Part shown: piece after piece, positions 51,716 to 61,774 of the stretch
Layout: each line of letters opens with the position of its first letter
How positions within the stretch are numbered: the stretch's first letter is position 1
DNA from: Flavobacteriaceae bacterium YJPT1-3
Lineage (GTDB): Bacteria > Bacteroidota > Bacteroidia > Flavobacteriales > Flavobacteriaceae
Direction: 5' to 3'
DNA length: 64,000 bases
Assembly (NCBI GenBank): GCA_029866965.1
Contig: CP123444.1
Location: forward strand, 1-64,000
Translations under genes and position numbers: made by a program
The notes under the pieces: generated by a model
Database searches by the model: none
The model's input: the letters and a program-made list of their open reading frames with translations, nothing else
Told to the model about the DNA's origin: nothing

Positions 51716-52822
51716 GTGAATTTCATCATCGTACTTTTTCTGTTTTTTGCCTTTCTGGGGGTCCTCATTGGCTTTTTCTTTTTCTTAAAAAAGAAAGGTG
51801 ATCGTTTGGCCAATGGTATTCTTGGTCTCTATACCATACTGTTTGCTTTTGAATTGATCAACAACTGCCTGCGCTGGTCGGGAGATCTCAATACCGCCAC
51901 CTTTGTTCATCTCAATTTCACCCATTTTCCACTTTGGTTGGTCTACGGACCCCTGGTCTATATCTATGTCAGGCGGGTCATCACGACCAAAGGCTTACAA
52001 AAAACAGACCTCGTCTTTCTGATCCCTCCCTTGATCGTTATTGGCCTAATGGCTCCCTTTTACCGCTTATCTGCAGCGGCTAAACTGGATGTGCTGCAAG
52101 AGGGTACGATTAGGGAACATGTATTTTTTCCGTCCTATACGATATGGATCATCATTGCTTTTATGTTTTTCTATGCGGGTCTCACCTACCTCACCTTTAA
52201 GCGGCGCAAAGAAGTAGGCTTTCGCGAAAGCAAATGGCTGCAATGGTTTGTAGGTTCCTACCTGGGCTTTGTACTGGCTTTTTTCGCTTACTTCTTCCTG
52301 ATCCGGTTTGAGATCATGGATCCGCAATACGATTATTTCATCGATCTGGCCATTGTTCTGTTCATCAGTTTACTGGCCTTTTTTGGCTTTGTTCAACCGG
52401 AAGTTTTCGACGGAAAATCACTGCAGGAAGTGGTTCCTTTCGTCAAATACCGAAAGACGGGAATTACAGAATCACTGGCGCTGGAGATGATGGAAAAGCT
52501 CATGCGCATCATGGATGAAGAAAAGCCCTATTTGGATAACGAGCTCCGTCTGGATGATTTGGCCGACCGACTCAACCTTTCCCGTAACAATGCCTCTCAG
52601 ATCATCAATGAGCAATTCAATCGTTCGTTCTTCGACTTTGTCAATGAATATCGCATTGAAGAAGCGAAGCGCTTGATCGAACAGGGAGCGCTGCAGGAAA
52701 GTACCGTAGCACAATTGGCCTATGATGTCGGTTTTAATAATCGAGCGTCTTTCTATAAGGCCTTTAAAAAATTTGCTCAGGGAAGCCCCAAGGAATATAT
52801 GGAGCATGCCAATGCTTCCTAA
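51716..52822 (+). CDS. Membrane-anchored AraC-family transcriptional regulator
   Basis: A 368-residue protein: about seven hydrophobic helices in the first 230 residues (FIIVLFLFFAFLGVLIGFFF first), then an AraC DNA-binding domain (about 265-365, LDDLADRLNLSRNNASQIIN, TVAQLAYDVGFNNRASFYKA). Membrane-anchored regulators of this layout are common in Bacteroidota, but their signals are unknown. The start is GTG 51716, overlapping an AGGGA ribosome-site-like motif; no ATG gives the first helix. A palindrome copy gives GFRES in a loop between helices. Confidence 0.88.
   Translation: MNFIIVLFLFFAFLGVLIGFFFFLKKKGDRLANGILGLYTILFAFELINNCLRWSGDLNTATFVHLNFTHFPLWLVYGPLVYIYVRRVITTKGLQKTDLVFLIPPLIVIGLMAPFYRLSAAAKLDVLQEGTIREHVFFPSYTIWIIIAFMFFYAGLTYLTFKRRKEVGFRESKWLQWFVGSYLGFVLAFFAYFFLIRFEIMDPQYDYFIDLAIVLFISLLAFFGFVQPEVFDGKSLQEVVPFVKYRKTGITESLALEMMEKLMRIMDEEKPYLDNELRLDDLADRLNLSRNNASQIINEQFNRSFFDFVNEYRIEEAKRLIEQGALQESTVAQLAYDVGFNNRASFYKAFKKFAQGSPKEYMEHANAS
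52218..52231. repeat. Palindrome GCTTTCGCGAAAGC
   Basis: Copy inside the membrane AraC-type regulator gene, read as GFRES. Confidence 0.85.
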
Positions 52823-52917
52823 GAGTAAGAAATAAGTAATTAGGTGTCAAGGTATATAGGCACAGACACTTTATAGTTAGGAACAATGTAGTTTTCGATC
52901 ATCAAAAAACAACAGTT

Positions 52918-53577
52918 ATGAAATTCATCCTTAGCCTAATCATCAGCTTTGTCCTCCTCTTCACATTGACCACCTGTGATCGTGAGCCCAACTACACCAT
53001 AAGCAGCGAACCTGAAGAGGATCAATTTGTAGAAGTAGGTGGTGAAATTATTGCCGATGGCTGTCCTGGAGGTTATTATCCCGATTGGTCAACCTCAGAA
53101 TACGTATTGCCTTACCCTGTGGGCAAGGAATACAATGTGGATCTAAGCCATTGCAGCGGATCGTTTCACAGCGAAGGCGAACCGGATCAGTTTGCGATCG
53201 ACTTCTCCATGCCCATAGGCGAAGTCATTACTGCTAGCCGGGCAGGTACCGTCGTTTTCGTTGAAGAATCCGGACCGGACGGTGGATTCCCCAACAATGT
53301 GGTGGTTATCCAACACAGCAACAACACTTACGCGGCCTATGCCCACCTGACTAAGTCGGGCGCCCTGGTTGAAGTCGGTCAGGAAGTCGAGCAAGGAGAT
53401 GAAATTGGATTGAGCGGGGCCACAGGCCTGGCCGGTTATCCTCACTTGCATTTGGTATTCATTACCGGTAGTCTGGAGTGGCCCTACACCTCCTTCCCGG
53501 TCACCTTTAAGAACACCATCCCCAACCCTAGAAGTCTTGCGAGTGGTGCGCGCTACCCGGCCCTTCCTTATGATTAA
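52918..53577 (+). CDS. M23 family peptidase-like lipoprotein
   Basis: A 219-residue lipoprotein (IISFVLLFTLTTC) with an LytM/M23 domain: HSEGEPDQFAIDFSMPIGEV (His and Asp zinc ligands), AGTVVFVEESG, AYAHLTKSGALVEVGQEVEQ, then YPHLHLVFI (the HxH ligand). It probably cleaves peptidoglycan cross-bridges or acts as an amidase activator. The N-terminal WSTSEYVLPYPVGKEYNVDL segment fits the LytM lead-in. Confidence 0.92.
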   Translation: MKFILSLIISFVLLFTLTTCDREPNYTISSEPEEDQFVEVGGEIIADGCPGGYYPDWSTSEYVLPYPVGKEYNVDLSHCSGSFHSEGEPDQFAIDFSMPIGEVITASRAGTVVFVEESGPDGGFPNNVVVIQHSNNTYAAYAHLTKSGALVEVGQEVEQGDEIGLSGATGLAGYPHLHLVFITGSLEWPYTSFPVTFKNTIPNPRSLASGARYPALPYD

Positions 53578-53645
53578 AAAATGGCGATCATTTAACAATC
53601 CATGCTGACCCCTGCATTCAATTAAGCTGTACTTTTCAGCTAAAA

Positions 53646-54311
53646 ATGATTAATTACCAGGTTAAACTCGAGCAGATCAAGACCGTGGATGAATTTCCCC
53701 AGCATTGGTCTTCTGATGATTATCGCAATGTTCTCACGCAGCTCGATGTTGATGACATTCAAGGTATAGACGATGGTGACCTCAGGGAATACCTCTTCAT
53801 GGCCCTGACCGATCTGGAACCTCAGGGGGCCGCCTTTGAAGTGCTTCATTATCGTTTAAAAGAGCAGCTATCAGAGGGACAATTGAAGCAGATCGCTCAC
53901 GATATGCTGGAAGACCGGATTGCCGAAGAATACGCAGATATCTCCCTGCATGACGTACTTTACGATTGTAACCAACTTTTATTTAAAGCTTTCAGAGGGC
54001 AATTCCCGAACATCAAAGCGACGCAAATTCGCTGTTCCCTCATGCCCATGAGTAAGAACGCCCCTGCTTTGAGTCCGGAGATCATCTTGAAAGCGCTGGA
54101 TCAGGGACTGACCTCCAACAACATCATCAATCGCCTTTTTGAAGATCAACTCGCCGGTAAGATTCCCTTTCCGGAAGCGGAGCACGTGATCTGGGAGTGG
54201 CGCAGCGTTAGAGAACATGAGGTGGAATTTACGACCTCCGATTATTGGCTCAGTAAAGAAGATTTTACGCAATCTGAATTTGTGGGTCAGGTCCATCTTC
54301 TGGAATCCTAA
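53646..54311 (+). CDS. Conserved-looking hypothetical soluble protein
   Basis: A 221-residue protein, MINYQVKLEQIKTVDEFPQH, with no signal or membrane segment and regular coding composition. It contains helical stretches (DLREYLFMALTDLEPQGAAF) and ends in an aromatic/acidic segment with WEWRSVREHEVEF. No family recognised; the coding call rests on length and codon character like its neighbours. Confidence 0.75.
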   Translation: MINYQVKLEQIKTVDEFPQHWSSDDYRNVLTQLDVDDIQGIDDGDLREYLFMALTDLEPQGAAFEVLHYRLKEQLSEGQLKQIAHDMLEDRIAEEYADISLHDVLYDCNQLLFKAFRGQFPNIKATQIRCSLMPMSKNAPALSPEIILKALDQGLTSNNIINRLFEDQLAGKIPFPEAEHVIWEWRSVREHEVEFTTSDYWLSKEDFTQSEFVGQVHLLES

Positions 54312-54391
54312 ATCGCTTGTGATCAGCATGCACGAACATAATTAGGTACTTATCCGTTTATTAAGCCTACCTTTACGGCTTGAATTAATTT

Positions 54392-55633
54392 ATGACATTT
54401 GAACATTTAGGTTTAGTGCCGCCATTACTACGTGCACTGCAAGATCAAGGATACGAACATCCCACACCCATTCAGGCTCAAGCCATTCCCATACTACTCA
54501 AAGGACGCGACCTCTTAGGCTCTGCGCAAACAGGTACCGGTAAAACCGCTGCCTTTACGCTTCCCATCCTCCAGAAGTTATATCAGAACGAAGGTTCGGG
54601 AAAGCGCAAGGTCAAAGCACTCATCGTCACCCCTACTCGCGAACTCGCCCTCCAGATCGATGAGAACTGTAAAGCCTACGCGAAATATACGCAGCTGCGA
54701 TCGACCGTTATTTTTGGCGGGGTAAAACAGCATAAACAAGTTCAGGCACTGCGCAATGGCGTTGATATTCTGGTGGCTACCCCCGGTCGTCTACTGGATT
54801 TAATGGGGCAAGGATACATCTCGCTCAATCATTTGGAATTCTTCGTATTGGATGAAGCTGATCACATGCTTGACATGGGATTCATACACGACATCAAAAA
54901 AATTGTCGCTCAATTGCCTAAACAAAGGCAATCACTCTTTTTCTCAGCCACCTTGCCTAAAGAGATCCTGGCCTTGAGTAAATCCATCGTGGGTAACCCG
55001 GAACGGGTAGCCATAGAACCGGAACAAGCCACGGCAGAGAAAATCGATCAGGAGGTATATTTCGTTTCTAAAAAACAAAAAATTGAATTACTGACCCATC
55101 TCTTAAGCGAAGAAGTAGATGAAGACGTGCTCGTTTTTTCACGCACCAAACACGGTAGCGACAAGATCGTACGCAAGCTCACCAAGGCCGGATTCAAATC
55201 GATGGCCATCCACGGAAACAAGTCCCAGAACGCACGCCAACGGGCACTACGTGACTTTAAAGAAGGGGATGTTCGCGTCTTGGTCGCCACAGACATTGCC
55301 GCGCGTGGGATTGATGTAGAAGAATTGCCTTTTGTGATCAACTACGACCTACCCAACGTTTCAGAAACCTATGTGCATCGTATTGGCCGTACGGGACGCG
55401 CTCAGGCCAGTGGTATGGCTTTATCGTTCTGTGATTGGGAAGAACGCAGCTACCTCAGAGATATTGAGCGGTTGATTGACCAGAAACTAGAGGTGGTTGA
55501 AGACCATCCTTTTGTGGAAACAGAGGCTCCGGCTCAGCAAGCATCCGGCTCAGGAAACTCCGGAAGGTCTTCGGGGAATCAGGGCAATCGTAACCGCTCC
55601 CGCAGAAACCATTCGCGAAAGCGTAACTATTAA
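54392..55633 (+). CDS. DEAD-box RNA helicase, RhlE-like
   Basis: A 413-residue ATP-dependent RNA helicase. Motifs in order: [19 protein letters not shown] and TPIQAQAIP (Q motif), [11 protein letters not shown] (Walker A), [23 protein letters not shown] (DEAD), [35 protein letters not shown] and [10 protein letters not shown]. The C-terminal tail is Ser/Gly/Arg/Asn-rich (about 380-413), an RNA-binding extension typical of RhlE. It is likely to function in ribosome assembly or RNA turnover, often cold-induced. Confidence 0.95.
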   Translation: MTFEHLGLVPPLLRALQDQGYEHPTPIQAQAIPILLKGRDLLGSAQTGTGKTAAFTLPILQKLYQNEGSGKRKVKALIVTPTRELALQIDENCKAYAKYTQLRSTVIFGGVKQHKQVQALRNGVDILVATPGRLLDLMGQGYISLNHLEFFVLDEADHMLDMGFIHDIKKIVAQLPKQRQSLFFSATLPKEILALSKSIVGNPERVAIEPEQATAEKIDQEVYFVSKKQKIELLTHLLSEEVDEDVLVFSRTKHGSDKIVRKLTKAGFKSMAIHGNKSQNARQRALRDFKEGDVRVLVATDIAARGIDVEELPFVINYDLPNVSETYVHRIGRTGRAQASGMALSFCDWEERSYLRDIERLIDQKLEVVEDHPFVETEAPAQQASGSGNSGRSSGNQGNRNRSRRNHSRKRNY

Positions 55634-55634
55634 A

Positions 55635-55656
55635 AAAAACCGCCGAAGCGGTTTTT
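55635..55656. terminator. Bidirectional Rho-independent terminator
   Basis: Stem AAAAACCGC/GCGGTTTTT with CGAA loop between the convergent helicase and peroxidase genes. Confidence 0.85.
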
Positions 55657-55658
55657 AA

Positions 55659-57095
55659 TCAGACATGGTCTAGCGATTTTTCCAATAGGTCTTTCATCGT
55701 AAAGACCCCGTCGGTGCCCAGGTCAGGCTGCCAATTTCGATTTGCGCCCAGGTAGGAATTTGGGTCCAACTCTAACAAGGCCAAGATCACCTCAGCCGTT
55801 AGCGTCGCACCCACAGGACCCAGACCTTCGGCGATCTTGAACCCGTCTTTATCTTGACGGCCTATTTCTCCGGCTTCAGCGAGTATGTATAACCAAAGCG
55901 GCGTACCGGCATCCAGATCGATGTCAAATCCACTGGTGGCATTTTTCAAGAAGGTCTTGATCTGATTGATCTCAGCCTCGTCGCGGTTCAGGCAGCGCGC
56001 GATGGTCTCGCCGGAAGGCAGCAGAAAACTTTGGCCACGCATCAGGTTTCTGGTCGCCAAAGAACTCATGGAGGAAGGCGGTTGAATAAAAGGCAATTCC
56101 AACAAGGTACTGGCCATATGGATATCCAATTTGGCGGCCCGTTGATAGGTGCCGTCAAAATCAAAGAAACGCTCCCAATCGATCACCTGATTTTGAGAGG
56201 TGATCTTGCTGAATCCACCACCCACTTGATTGGAAAAGAGATCATGGGTACTGCCTCCATTATTTAGTTGTACTTTTTGGGTAATCATCGAATGTCCGAA
56301 GCGGTAGGACCCCACTGAAAATTCTACTGGAATGTAGGCTCTGCTGCATGGCTGATAGGCTGTACGGCCCTGTCCCAGTATTCGATCGACCACAACTTCT
56401 CCGCACATCACGGGCAGGAACTCATTGACCACGATCCATTGATAGTGCCAGGTGGTCAAGCGGCGGGCTTCTTCATACACTTCTTTGGCATCATAATCAG
56501 GATGGGCAGCAGCCACATCGTTATACAACTCATTGTAAAATCGGATGAAAGCCAATTGCAATTGAGAAACAATACGATTCTCATCATTTCGGGGATCACC
56601 AATCAGAGCCCGGCCTTCGCCGTTTCGCGGCAGGTCATGCTTTTCGGTATTCTGGCCCTGTCCTAAATTGTTGTTGGTCGCTCCGGTCAGCAGCCTAAGG
56701 CTGTCCGCTTCGTAGAGAAAAGGCTCATCTTCCGGTCCTTCGCCAAAAATACAGTCGAGGTCCAAACTAGGTGTTCTGAAATTCTCGATCTCTCCCGGTT
56801 GATTATTGCGACCAAAAGAAGAGGTGGTATCCAGGGTAATGTCATGGTCGATGAATTGACCGAAGTACACCATCCCTAGAGGCACCGCCTGAGTAAGATC
56901 ATCGGTAGTCCCTCCATCCATAGGCCCGGACTTTTTTCCGAGTTCGATCAAGGTCTTAGGATTGAGGAATAAAGGAGCATGACCATGGAAGATGCGACCA
57001 AAACGGCCTATGCGCTCTTCACTGAGGGAACGATGGGCACACATATGCGCGAGTTGTGGCATTGCTTTCATACCGTGGTGGTTAAATGTTGACAT
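55659..57095 (-). CDS. Animal-type haem peroxidase family protein
   Basis: A 478-residue protein of the peroxidase-cyclooxygenase superfamily. Distal His is in VYFGQFIDHDITLD, the Arg-containing ALIGDPRNDENRIVSQ segment follows, and the proximal His is in YRFGHSMITQKVQL. No signal peptide is visible, unlike eukaryotic members, so it may stay in the cytoplasm or leave by another route. Bacterial members are scattered and probably produce hypohalous acids or radicals. It is a single gene, convergent with rhlE. Confidence 0.9.
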   Translation of the reverse strand: MSTFNHHGMKAMPQLAHMCAHRSLSEERIGRFGRIFHGHAPLFLNPKTLIELGKKSGPMDGGTTDDLTQAVPLGMVYFGQFIDHDITLDTTSSFGRNNQPGEIENFRTPSLDLDCIFGEGPEDEPFLYEADSLRLLTGATNNNLGQGQNTEKHDLPRNGEGRALIGDPRNDENRIVSQLQLAFIRFYNELYNDVAAAHPDYDAKEVYEEARRLTTWHYQWIVVNEFLPVMCGEVVVDRILGQGRTAYQPCSRAYIPVEFSVGSYRFGHSMITQKVQLNNGGSTHDLFSNQVGGGFSKITSQNQVIDWERFFDFDGTYQRAAKLDIHMASTLLELPFIQPPSSMSSLATRNLMRGQSFLLPSGETIARCLNRDEAEINQIKTFLKNATSGFDIDLDAGTPLWLYILAEAGEIGRQDKDGFKIAEGLGPVGATLTAEVILALLELDPNSYLGANRNWQPDLGTDGVFTMKDLLEKSLDHV

Positions 57096-57331
57096 GGATA
57101 CTGGATTTTAGTTTTAATTCCAAAAGTAAAAGAGATAACCATTTACATAACAGCACATTGCACCCTTTTTAAATAGGATAAAAACCCCTAAAATCTCCAG
57201 GTAAATTTCTGGCTAAGCCGATGATCACCCCTGGAGATAAGACACTGATTCACGGGATATTATAAGCTTTAACTAAATTTTGGTATTGTTTTTTTTCGTA
57301 TCTTAGATAGAATTCCTAAACATCAATAATC

Positions 57332-58642
57332 ATGAGAAAAACGTTCGACATCAAAAACCCCATGCGCGCCTTCTCTGTTCTTGCCACATTCCTGATCGTA
57401 TTTTGTGCGATTCCCGGATATGCGCAAGAGGAAGAGAACACAGACTACAACCAATACCAGGGAGAAGTTGTAGATAGTGACAACAACGATCCCCTGGTCT
57501 TTGCCACCCTTTATGTGGACGGCACCAACATTTCAACAGTGACGAATTCAGAAGGAGCATTTCTGCTGAAAACGCCCAAGGAAATGAATGAGGGAGACGT
57601 GACCATCTCCTTTTTGGGCTACCAGAGTAAAACCATAGCCCTGGCTGATCTTAAAGCCAAACGCAATCGTATCGAACTGAAGGAAACCGCAGTAGAATTA
57701 CCTACGGTGAGCTTTGAAGTTCCTAGCGATGCCGAAAAGCTGGTTCGGGCCACCTTAAAGAAGAAAGGGGAGAACTACTTTGACAATCCCACCAAAATGA
57801 CGGCTTTTTACCGGGAGACCATCAAAAAGCGTCGTCGTAATGTTTCCTTGTCAGAAGCTGTAGTCAACATTTACAAAGAGCCCTACGATTCTAACAAAAG
57901 AGATCAGGTGCAATTGTACAAATCACGCAAGAGCACCGATTACGATCGTCTGGATACCATCGCTCTTAAATTACAGGGAGGACCCTTCAATACCCTCTTT
58001 TTAGATATCATGAAGTATCCGGAGTATATTTTTACTGATGAAGATATCAATCTGTATGACTTTAAATTGGCCAGACGTACGGTGGTGAATGATCAGTCGG
58101 TATACATCATCGATTTTAAGCAAAAAGAAGATATAGCCGAGTCGCTTTACGAGGGGAAATTATACATTGATCCGGTCAACAAAATTCTGGTAAGCGCTAT
58201 TTATTCTTTAAACATCAAGGATAAAAATCAGGCCGCGAGCTATTTCGTAAAACGTAAACCCAACAAGGCCGATGTATGGCCTACAGAAGTTTCTTATCGT
58301 GTCGATTATCGAGAAAAAGATGGAAAGTGGTACTACGGATACAGTAATGCATTGCTTGAATTTAAAATTGACTGGGATGACCGCCTGTTCAATTCTGTGT
58401 ACAGCATGACCTGTGAAATGGCCGTAACCGACTGGAAGAAGAATTCAGAGAAAAATGCGCTTAAGAATCGGGATCGTTTGAAATCATCGATCATTCTGGT
58501 GGACGAAGCCAGTGGATTTTCAGACCCAGATTTCTGGGGTGAGTACAACATCATCGAACCCGATAAATCCATTGAATCAGCGATCAAAAAGATCCAAAGA
58601 CAATTGCGTCGGGCGGGCAATGGTGCCGCTGCTGCGCAATAA
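57332..58642 (+). CDS. CarboxypepD_reg-like exported protein
   Basis: A 436-residue exported protein (FSVLATFLIVFCAIPGYAQE). After the signal comes a carboxypeptidase regulatory-like domain (YQGEVVDSDNNDPLVFATLY to ISFLGYQSKTIALADL), then a long Lys-rich region containing NPTKMTAFYRETIKKRRRNV and KLYIDPVNKILVSAIYSLNI, and an Ala/Gln-rich tail. Such proteins lie at the Bacteroidota envelope; function unknown. The downstream terminator supports a monocistronic unit. Confidence 0.85.
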   Translation: MRKTFDIKNPMRAFSVLATFLIVFCAIPGYAQEEENTDYNQYQGEVVDSDNNDPLVFATLYVDGTNISTVTNSEGAFLLKTPKEMNEGDVTISFLGYQSKTIALADLKAKRNRIELKETAVELPTVSFEVPSDAEKLVRATLKKKGENYFDNPTKMTAFYRETIKKRRRNVSLSEAVVNIYKEPYDSNKRDQVQLYKSRKSTDYDRLDTIALKLQGGPFNTLFLDIMKYPEYIFTDEDINLYDFKLARRTVVNDQSVYIIDFKQKEDIAESLYEGKLYIDPVNKILVSAIYSLNIKDKNQAASYFVKRKPNKADVWPTEVSYRVDYREKDGKWYYGYSNALLEFKIDWDDRLFNSVYSMTCEMAVTDWKKNSEKNALKNRDRLKSSIILVDEASGFSDPDFWGEYNIIEPDKSIESAIKKIQRQLRRAGNGAAAAQ

Positions 58643-58660
58643 ACCCAACCTAAACATCCG

Positions 58661-58690
58661 AAAAGCTCCTGCCTGGCAGGAGCTTTTTTT
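58661..58690 (+). terminator. Rho-independent terminator
   Basis: Stem AAAAGCTCCTGC/GCAGGAGCTTTT with a three-base loop, then T-rich sequence. Confidence 0.9.
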
Positions 58691-58799
58691 ATGATCTTAA
58701 ACAGGAAGCCTTGCTTTTAACAGCGAATTGGCTTAATCAATTGGTCAACCCTAGTTGTTGATTTGTACCTTTTTGACACTAATCAAAATTACTGCTCTC

Positions 58800-59327
58800 A
58801 TGGACCTGAATTATTTTTTCACTGATTGGACCGTATTCGCTGAAGTTGCCGTAGGAACGGTGCTTCTCTATTTCTTCGTGATCTGTTTTACCCGGATTTT
58901 CGGCTTAAAAAGCTTCAGTAAAATGACCGGCTTTGACTTTGTCAATACCATCGTTATTGGTAATCTAATGGCCATGACCGTGGCTACCTCCAATCCAAAA
59001 TTCCTGACCGGTATTTTCTTGATCGGCATCTTGTATTTGGTCAATTGGATCATCGCCAAGGCGCAGGTACAGAGTAAATTTTTTCGCGAAAGCGTAGACA
59101 ACTCTCCCATCCTACTGATGAAAGACGGTGAAGTACTGTATGAAAATTTAAAGAAGGCCAAGGTTACCGAAAATGAACTCTGCAGTAAGTTGCGAGAAGC
59201 CAATGTGCTGCAATTGAGTCAGGTGCAAGCCGTCATCTTTGAGACTACCGGAGATACCAGTGTTTTACACAGCACCGAAAAAATGCCTATTGATGAGTAT
59301 ATTCTAAAGGGAGTGGAGACCGATTAA
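58800..59327 (+). CDS. DUF421 (YetF-like) membrane protein
   Basis: A 175-residue protein with three N-terminal membrane helices and a C-terminal domain matching DUF421/YetF: IFGLKSFSKMTGFDFVNTIV, IGNLMAMTVATSNPKFLTGI, then SPILLMKDGEVLYENLKKAK and LREANVLQLSQVQAVIFETT. ATG 58800 gives the family start; 15 residues upstream are not needed. Its stop overlaps the HAD gene stop by 3 bp (convergent). Confidence 0.88.
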   Translation: MDLNYFFTDWTVFAEVAVGTVLLYFFVICFTRIFGLKSFSKMTGFDFVNTIVIGNLMAMTVATSNPKFLTGIFLIGILYLVNWIIAKAQVQSKFFRESVDNSPILLMKDGEVLYENLKKAKVTENELCSKLREANVLQLSQVQAVIFETTGDTSVLHSTEKMPIDEYILKGVETD

Positions 59328-60043
59328 AGGTGCTCGGTCAATGCTCCGATCTCCTTTATGGTGATCAAGCGGTCATGCCTGACCTCACGATCCACCACCT
59401 CATGGGCCCAGGTGGTATGAAAGGGGATATGGACTGCTGCAGCACCCATTTGAAGGACCGGAAGAATGTCGCTCTTCATCGAGTTTCCGACCATCAGGAA
59501 ATGAGCCGGATCAATATCCAGATGCCGGACTAATTTTTGGTAATTCGCGGGTTGCTTGTCTGACATTACTTCGATATGATGGAAGTATTTCGCCAAGCCT
59601 GATTTTTCCAGTTTGCGTTCCTGATCCAACAAATCTCCTTTCGTAGCCATGACTAGTTTAAACTTCCGCTGATCGTCCTGTTTTTGGGTACGACGCGAAA
59701 GCGCAAGCAGCACCGCTTCCACCCCATCAAGCACCACCACCGGTGCATTCAGCATCTTCTTCCCAATTTCAATGATCTTTAGAAGCGTAGCATGATCGAC
59801 GCTATGATCACTAAGTGCTATTGCGGCTTCCACCAGTGAAAGTGTAAACGGCTTGATCCCATAACCGTACAAGGGCAGGTTTTGCATCTCAAAGTCGAAG
59901 AGCCTGCTCGCACACTCTTTTTCCTCAATAAAGGGCTTCATCAGTTCACAGAATTCCTCTTCAGCTACCCGAAACAAGGGCTCATTCACCCAAAGAGTAT
60001 CATCTGCATCAAAAGCAATGACCTTGATTTCGCTTAAATCCAC
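59324..60043 (-). CDS. HAD superfamily hydrolase
   Basis: A 239-residue HAD phosphatase-type protein. Motif I is IAFDADDTLWVNEP (nucleophile Asp in FDADDT), motif II KLVMATKGDLLDQE and motif IV MVGNSMKSDILPVLQMGAAA. The helical cap fits a YjjG-like or epoxide-hydrolase-like phosphatase acting on small phosphate esters. Its start overlaps the ettA stop by one base, so the two genes are coupled. Confidence 0.9.
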   Translation of the reverse strand: MDLSEIKVIAFDADDTLWVNEPLFRVAEEEFCELMKPFIEEKECASRLFDFEMQNLPLYGYGIKPFTLSLVEAAIALSDHSVDHATLLKIIEIGKKMLNAPVVVLDGVEAVLLALSRRTQKQDDQRKFKLVMATKGDLLDQERKLEKSGLAKYFHHIEVMSDKQPANYQKLVRHLDIDPAHFLMVGNSMKSDILPVLQMGAAAVHIPFHTTWAHEVVDREVRHDRLITIKEIGALTEHL

Positions 60044-61734
60044 TAGCGGACCAGCTTTTTGTACTTGATGCGCTTCGGCATCAGATCACCACCCAAGCGT
60101 TTCTTCTTGTTCTCTTCGTAATCAGAGAAGCTACCTTCAAAGAAATACACCTGAGAATTCCCTTCAAATGCGAGAATGTGGGTACAGATACGATCCAGGA
60201 ACCAACGGTCGTGAGAAATGACTACAGCGCAGCCTGCAAAATTTTCTAAACCTTCCTCCAAAGCACGCAGGGTATTGACGTCCAGATCATTGGTAGGCTC
60301 ATCCAAAAGCAGGACGTTGCCTTCTTCCTTGAGGGTCATCGCCAGGTGCAGTCGGTTGCGTTCCCCACCGGAAAGGGCAGCTACCTTTTTATTTTGTTCG
60401 CTGCCGCTGAAGTTAAACCGACTCAAATAAGCCCGACTGTTTACCTCGCGACCGCCCATCATGATGAGTTCCTGTTCGTCGCTAAAATTCTGCCAAATGG
60501 TCTTCTCCGGATCAATATTGCTGTGGCTTTGATCTACATAAGCAATCTTGGCGGTCTCGCCCACGGTAAATTCTCCTTTATCCGGGTTCTCCTCGCCCAT
60601 GATCATTCTAAAAATCGTGGTCTTCCCTGCCCCGTTGGGACCAATAATGCCCACAATTCCGGCCTGAGGGAGTTTAAAATTCAGATCTTCGTAAAGCAAC
60701 TTATCATCAAAGGCTTTGCTTACTCCCTTGGCCTCGATCACATTGGTACCCAATCGCGGACCGTTAGGAATGTAGATCTCCAGCTTTTCGTCCATTTGCT
60801 TTTGATCTTGGCTCATCAACTTATCGTAGTTATTCAAACGCGCCTTTTGCTTGGCCTGACGGCCTTTGGGAGCCATACGCACCCATTCCAATTCACGTTC
60901 CAGGGTTTTCTGACGCTTGCTGGCTTGCTTTTGTTCTTGAGCCAGGCGTTTGGATTTTTGCTCCAGCCAGGAGGAGTAATTGCCTTTCCATGGAATCCCT
61001 TCCCCACGGTCTAATTCTAAGATCCATCCGGCAACATTATCCAGGAAGTAACGGTCATGCGTCACCGCGATCACCGTCCCTTTATACTGAGCCAGGTGAT
61101 GTTCCAACCAGTGTACACTTTCTGCATCCAGGTGATTGGTAGGCTCATCCAGTAAGAGCACGTCCGGCTCTTGCAGTAAAAGTCGGCATAAGGCCACACG
61201 GCGGCGCTCTCCTCCGGAGAGTACCCCGATCTTCTGATCACCGGGCGGAGTACGCAAGGCATCCATCGCTACTTCTAGTTTGTTATCCAGCTCCCAGGCA
61301 TTGCGGGCATCGATCTCATCCTGCAACTTGGCCTGCCGATTCATTAATTTTTCCATTTTGTCGGGATCGGAATACACCTCTTCCAGACCAAATTGATCAT
61401 TAATGTTGTTGTACTCATCTAAGATAGCTACGGTCTCGGCAGCGCCTTCACGCACTACTTCTAGTACCGTCTTCTCATCATCCAGGTCCGGCTCCTGCTC
61501 CAGGTAGCCTACGGAGTAATCTTGCGAAAAGACCACGTCGCCCTGGTAATTCTTTTCCACTCCGGCAATGATCTTGAGCAAGGTCGATTTACCCGAACCA
61601 TTGAGTCCGAGAATTCCAATCTTCGCCCCATAGAAAAAGCTGAGATAGATGTTTTTGAGTACAGGAGTATTGGCCCCGGGATAGGTTTTGGAAACCCCGG
61701 ACATAGAGAAAATGATTTTCTTATCGTCTGACAT
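60043..61734 (-). CDS. ettA: Energy-dependent translational throttle protein EttA (ABC-F)
   Basis: A 563-residue ABC-F protein with two ATPase domains: Walker A GLNGSGKSTLLKII and GPNGAGKTTIFRMI, signatures LSGGERRRVALCRLL and LSGGERNRLHLAMTL, and Walker B VLLLDEPTNHLDAES and VLLLDEPTNDLDV. The linker (SKRLAQEQKQASKRQKTLER) and the arm region fit EttA, which binds the ribosomal E site and gates translation by ATP/ADP ratio. No membrane segment. Length is right for EttA. Confidence 0.95.
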   Translation of the reverse strand: MSDDKKIIFSMSGVSKTYPGANTPVLKNIYLSFFYGAKIGILGLNGSGKSTLLKIIAGVEKNYQGDVVFSQDYSVGYLEQEPDLDDEKTVLEVVREGAAETVAILDEYNNINDQFGLEEVYSDPDKMEKLMNRQAKLQDEIDARNAWELDNKLEVAMDALRTPPGDQKIGVLSGGERRRVALCRLLLQEPDVLLLDEPTNHLDAESVHWLEHHLAQYKGTVIAVTHDRYFLDNVAGWILELDRGEGIPWKGNYSSWLEQKSKRLAQEQKQASKRQKTLERELEWVRMAPKGRQAKQKARLNNYDKLMSQDQKQMDEKLEIYIPNGPRLGTNVIEAKGVSKAFDDKLLYEDLNFKLPQAGIVGIIGPNGAGKTTIFRMIMGEENPDKGEFTVGETAKIAYVDQSHSNIDPEKTIWQNFSDEQELIMMGGREVNSRAYLSRFNFSGSEQNKKVAALSGGERNRLHLAMTLKEEGNVLLLDEPTNDLDVNTLRALEEGLENFAGCAVVISHDRWFLDRICTHILAFEGNSQVYFFEGSFSDYEENKKKRLGGDLMPKRIKYKKLVR

Positions 61735-61774
61735 GGAGGTGAGGTATTATAAATTTACAATGGATGAATAGCGA

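Noticed and set aside
57285-57310. Promoter before the CarboxypepD_reg gene
   Set aside because: TATCTTAG is only close to TAnnTTTG and the TTG spacing is short.
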